Source: JAUWOY01 sp034431315 (GTDB taxonomy: Bacteria > Chloroflexota > Anaerolineae > VGOG01). From it: DNA of 5,448 nucleotides. A program made the translations under genes and the position numbers. The stretch spans positions 1-5,448 of the forward strand of contig DAOUDK010000048.1 in NCBI GenBank assembly GCA_034431315.1, read 5' to 3'. A model generated the notes under the pieces. It ran no database searches. It saw nothing but the letters and a program-made list of their open reading frames with translations, and had not been told where the DNA came from. Positions 5,334-5,448 of this stretch are shown here, one piece after another (position 1 is the first letter of the stretch; the number at the start of each line of letters is the position of its first letter).

Positions 5334-5448
5334 TAGTACTCTGTCAAGGCTAATTTGATGAGTAGGGCTCGCAATCTGTTAGACTTGGGTGAGTGCGATT
5401 GGCCACTATATGCAGGTGCATTCCAATCAATTGCTACTATATGTGGTA
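5334..5448. other. AT-richer edge region with no recognised gene
   Basis: Hand counting gives about 45% GC over 5341-5448, against about 60% in the genes. Two short frames run off the window: on the plus strand from ATG 5358 (30 codons, begins MSRARNLLDLGECDWPL, with AAGG 8 nt before the ATG), and on the minus strand ending in TAG at 5335-5333 (37 codons, ends RALLIKLALTEY). I recognise neither; the minus-strand frame faintly recalls transposase N-terminal text. This stretch could be the edge of an insertion that removed the uvrA N-terminus. No convincing promoter was found. Confidence 0.35.

Noticed and set aside
5319..5347. TTGACA (minus strand, 5347-5342) as a promoter -35 box for uvrA and the operon
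   Set aside because: At 17 nt spacing the -10 position reads AGTCAC, far from TATAAT, and no better hexamer lies nearby.

Overview
The window is moderately GC-rich bacterial DNA with every convincing gene on the minus strand, read from right to left. There is no rRNA, tRNA, CRISPR array or complete insertion sequence. Gene content (a uvrA-type excinuclease fragment, an SDR, an aldo/keto reductase with two iron-sulfur motifs, a C45-family Ntn-hydrolase, and the remains of a GNAT acetyltransferase) would fit an environmental bacterium such as a Chloroflexota (Anaerolineae-like) genome. That assignment rests on remembered similarity and is only a guess.

Layout in transcription order. 5448-5334: AT-richer DNA with no recognisable gene, only two short open frames that run off the window. 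5318-5269: an 18-bp inverted repeat with a 14-nt loop. 5333-3075: a damaged uvrA. Its first roughly 200 residues are absent, replaced by repeat-encoded residues, and an in-frame TGA at 4787-4785 cuts the remainder into a 182-aa and a 549-aa piece. 3061-2261: an intact 266-aa SDR oxidoreductase. 2259-2094: a GNAT acetyltransferase reduced to its first 17 or so codons joined out of frame to its last 38 or so. 2094-1039: an aldo/keto reductase with two C-terminal Cys clusters. 923-36: a C45-like acyltransferase/hydrolase whose C-terminus looks shortened. 9-1: the start of another gene with a strong ribosome binding site.

Spacing is tight: 13 nt between uvrA and the SDR, 1 nt between the SDR and the GNAT remnant, 115 nt before the C45 gene and 26 nt before the last start. 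Good Shine-Dalgarno sequences precede each intact gene. The SDR, aldo/keto reductase and C45 genes therefore look like one co-transcribed metabolic cluster: an NAD(P)-dependent alcohol/ketone step, a second flavin- or Fe-S-linked redox step and an amide- or acyl-cleaving enzyme. The substrate cannot be read from the sequence. The uvrA remnant sits upstream, probably in the same transcript, without an obvious functional link.

I do not see a new defence or mobile system. The noteworthy feature is decay: three of the coding units show truncation, an internal stop or an internal deletion within about 5 kb, and both edges of this damage coincide with AT-richer or repetitive DNA.
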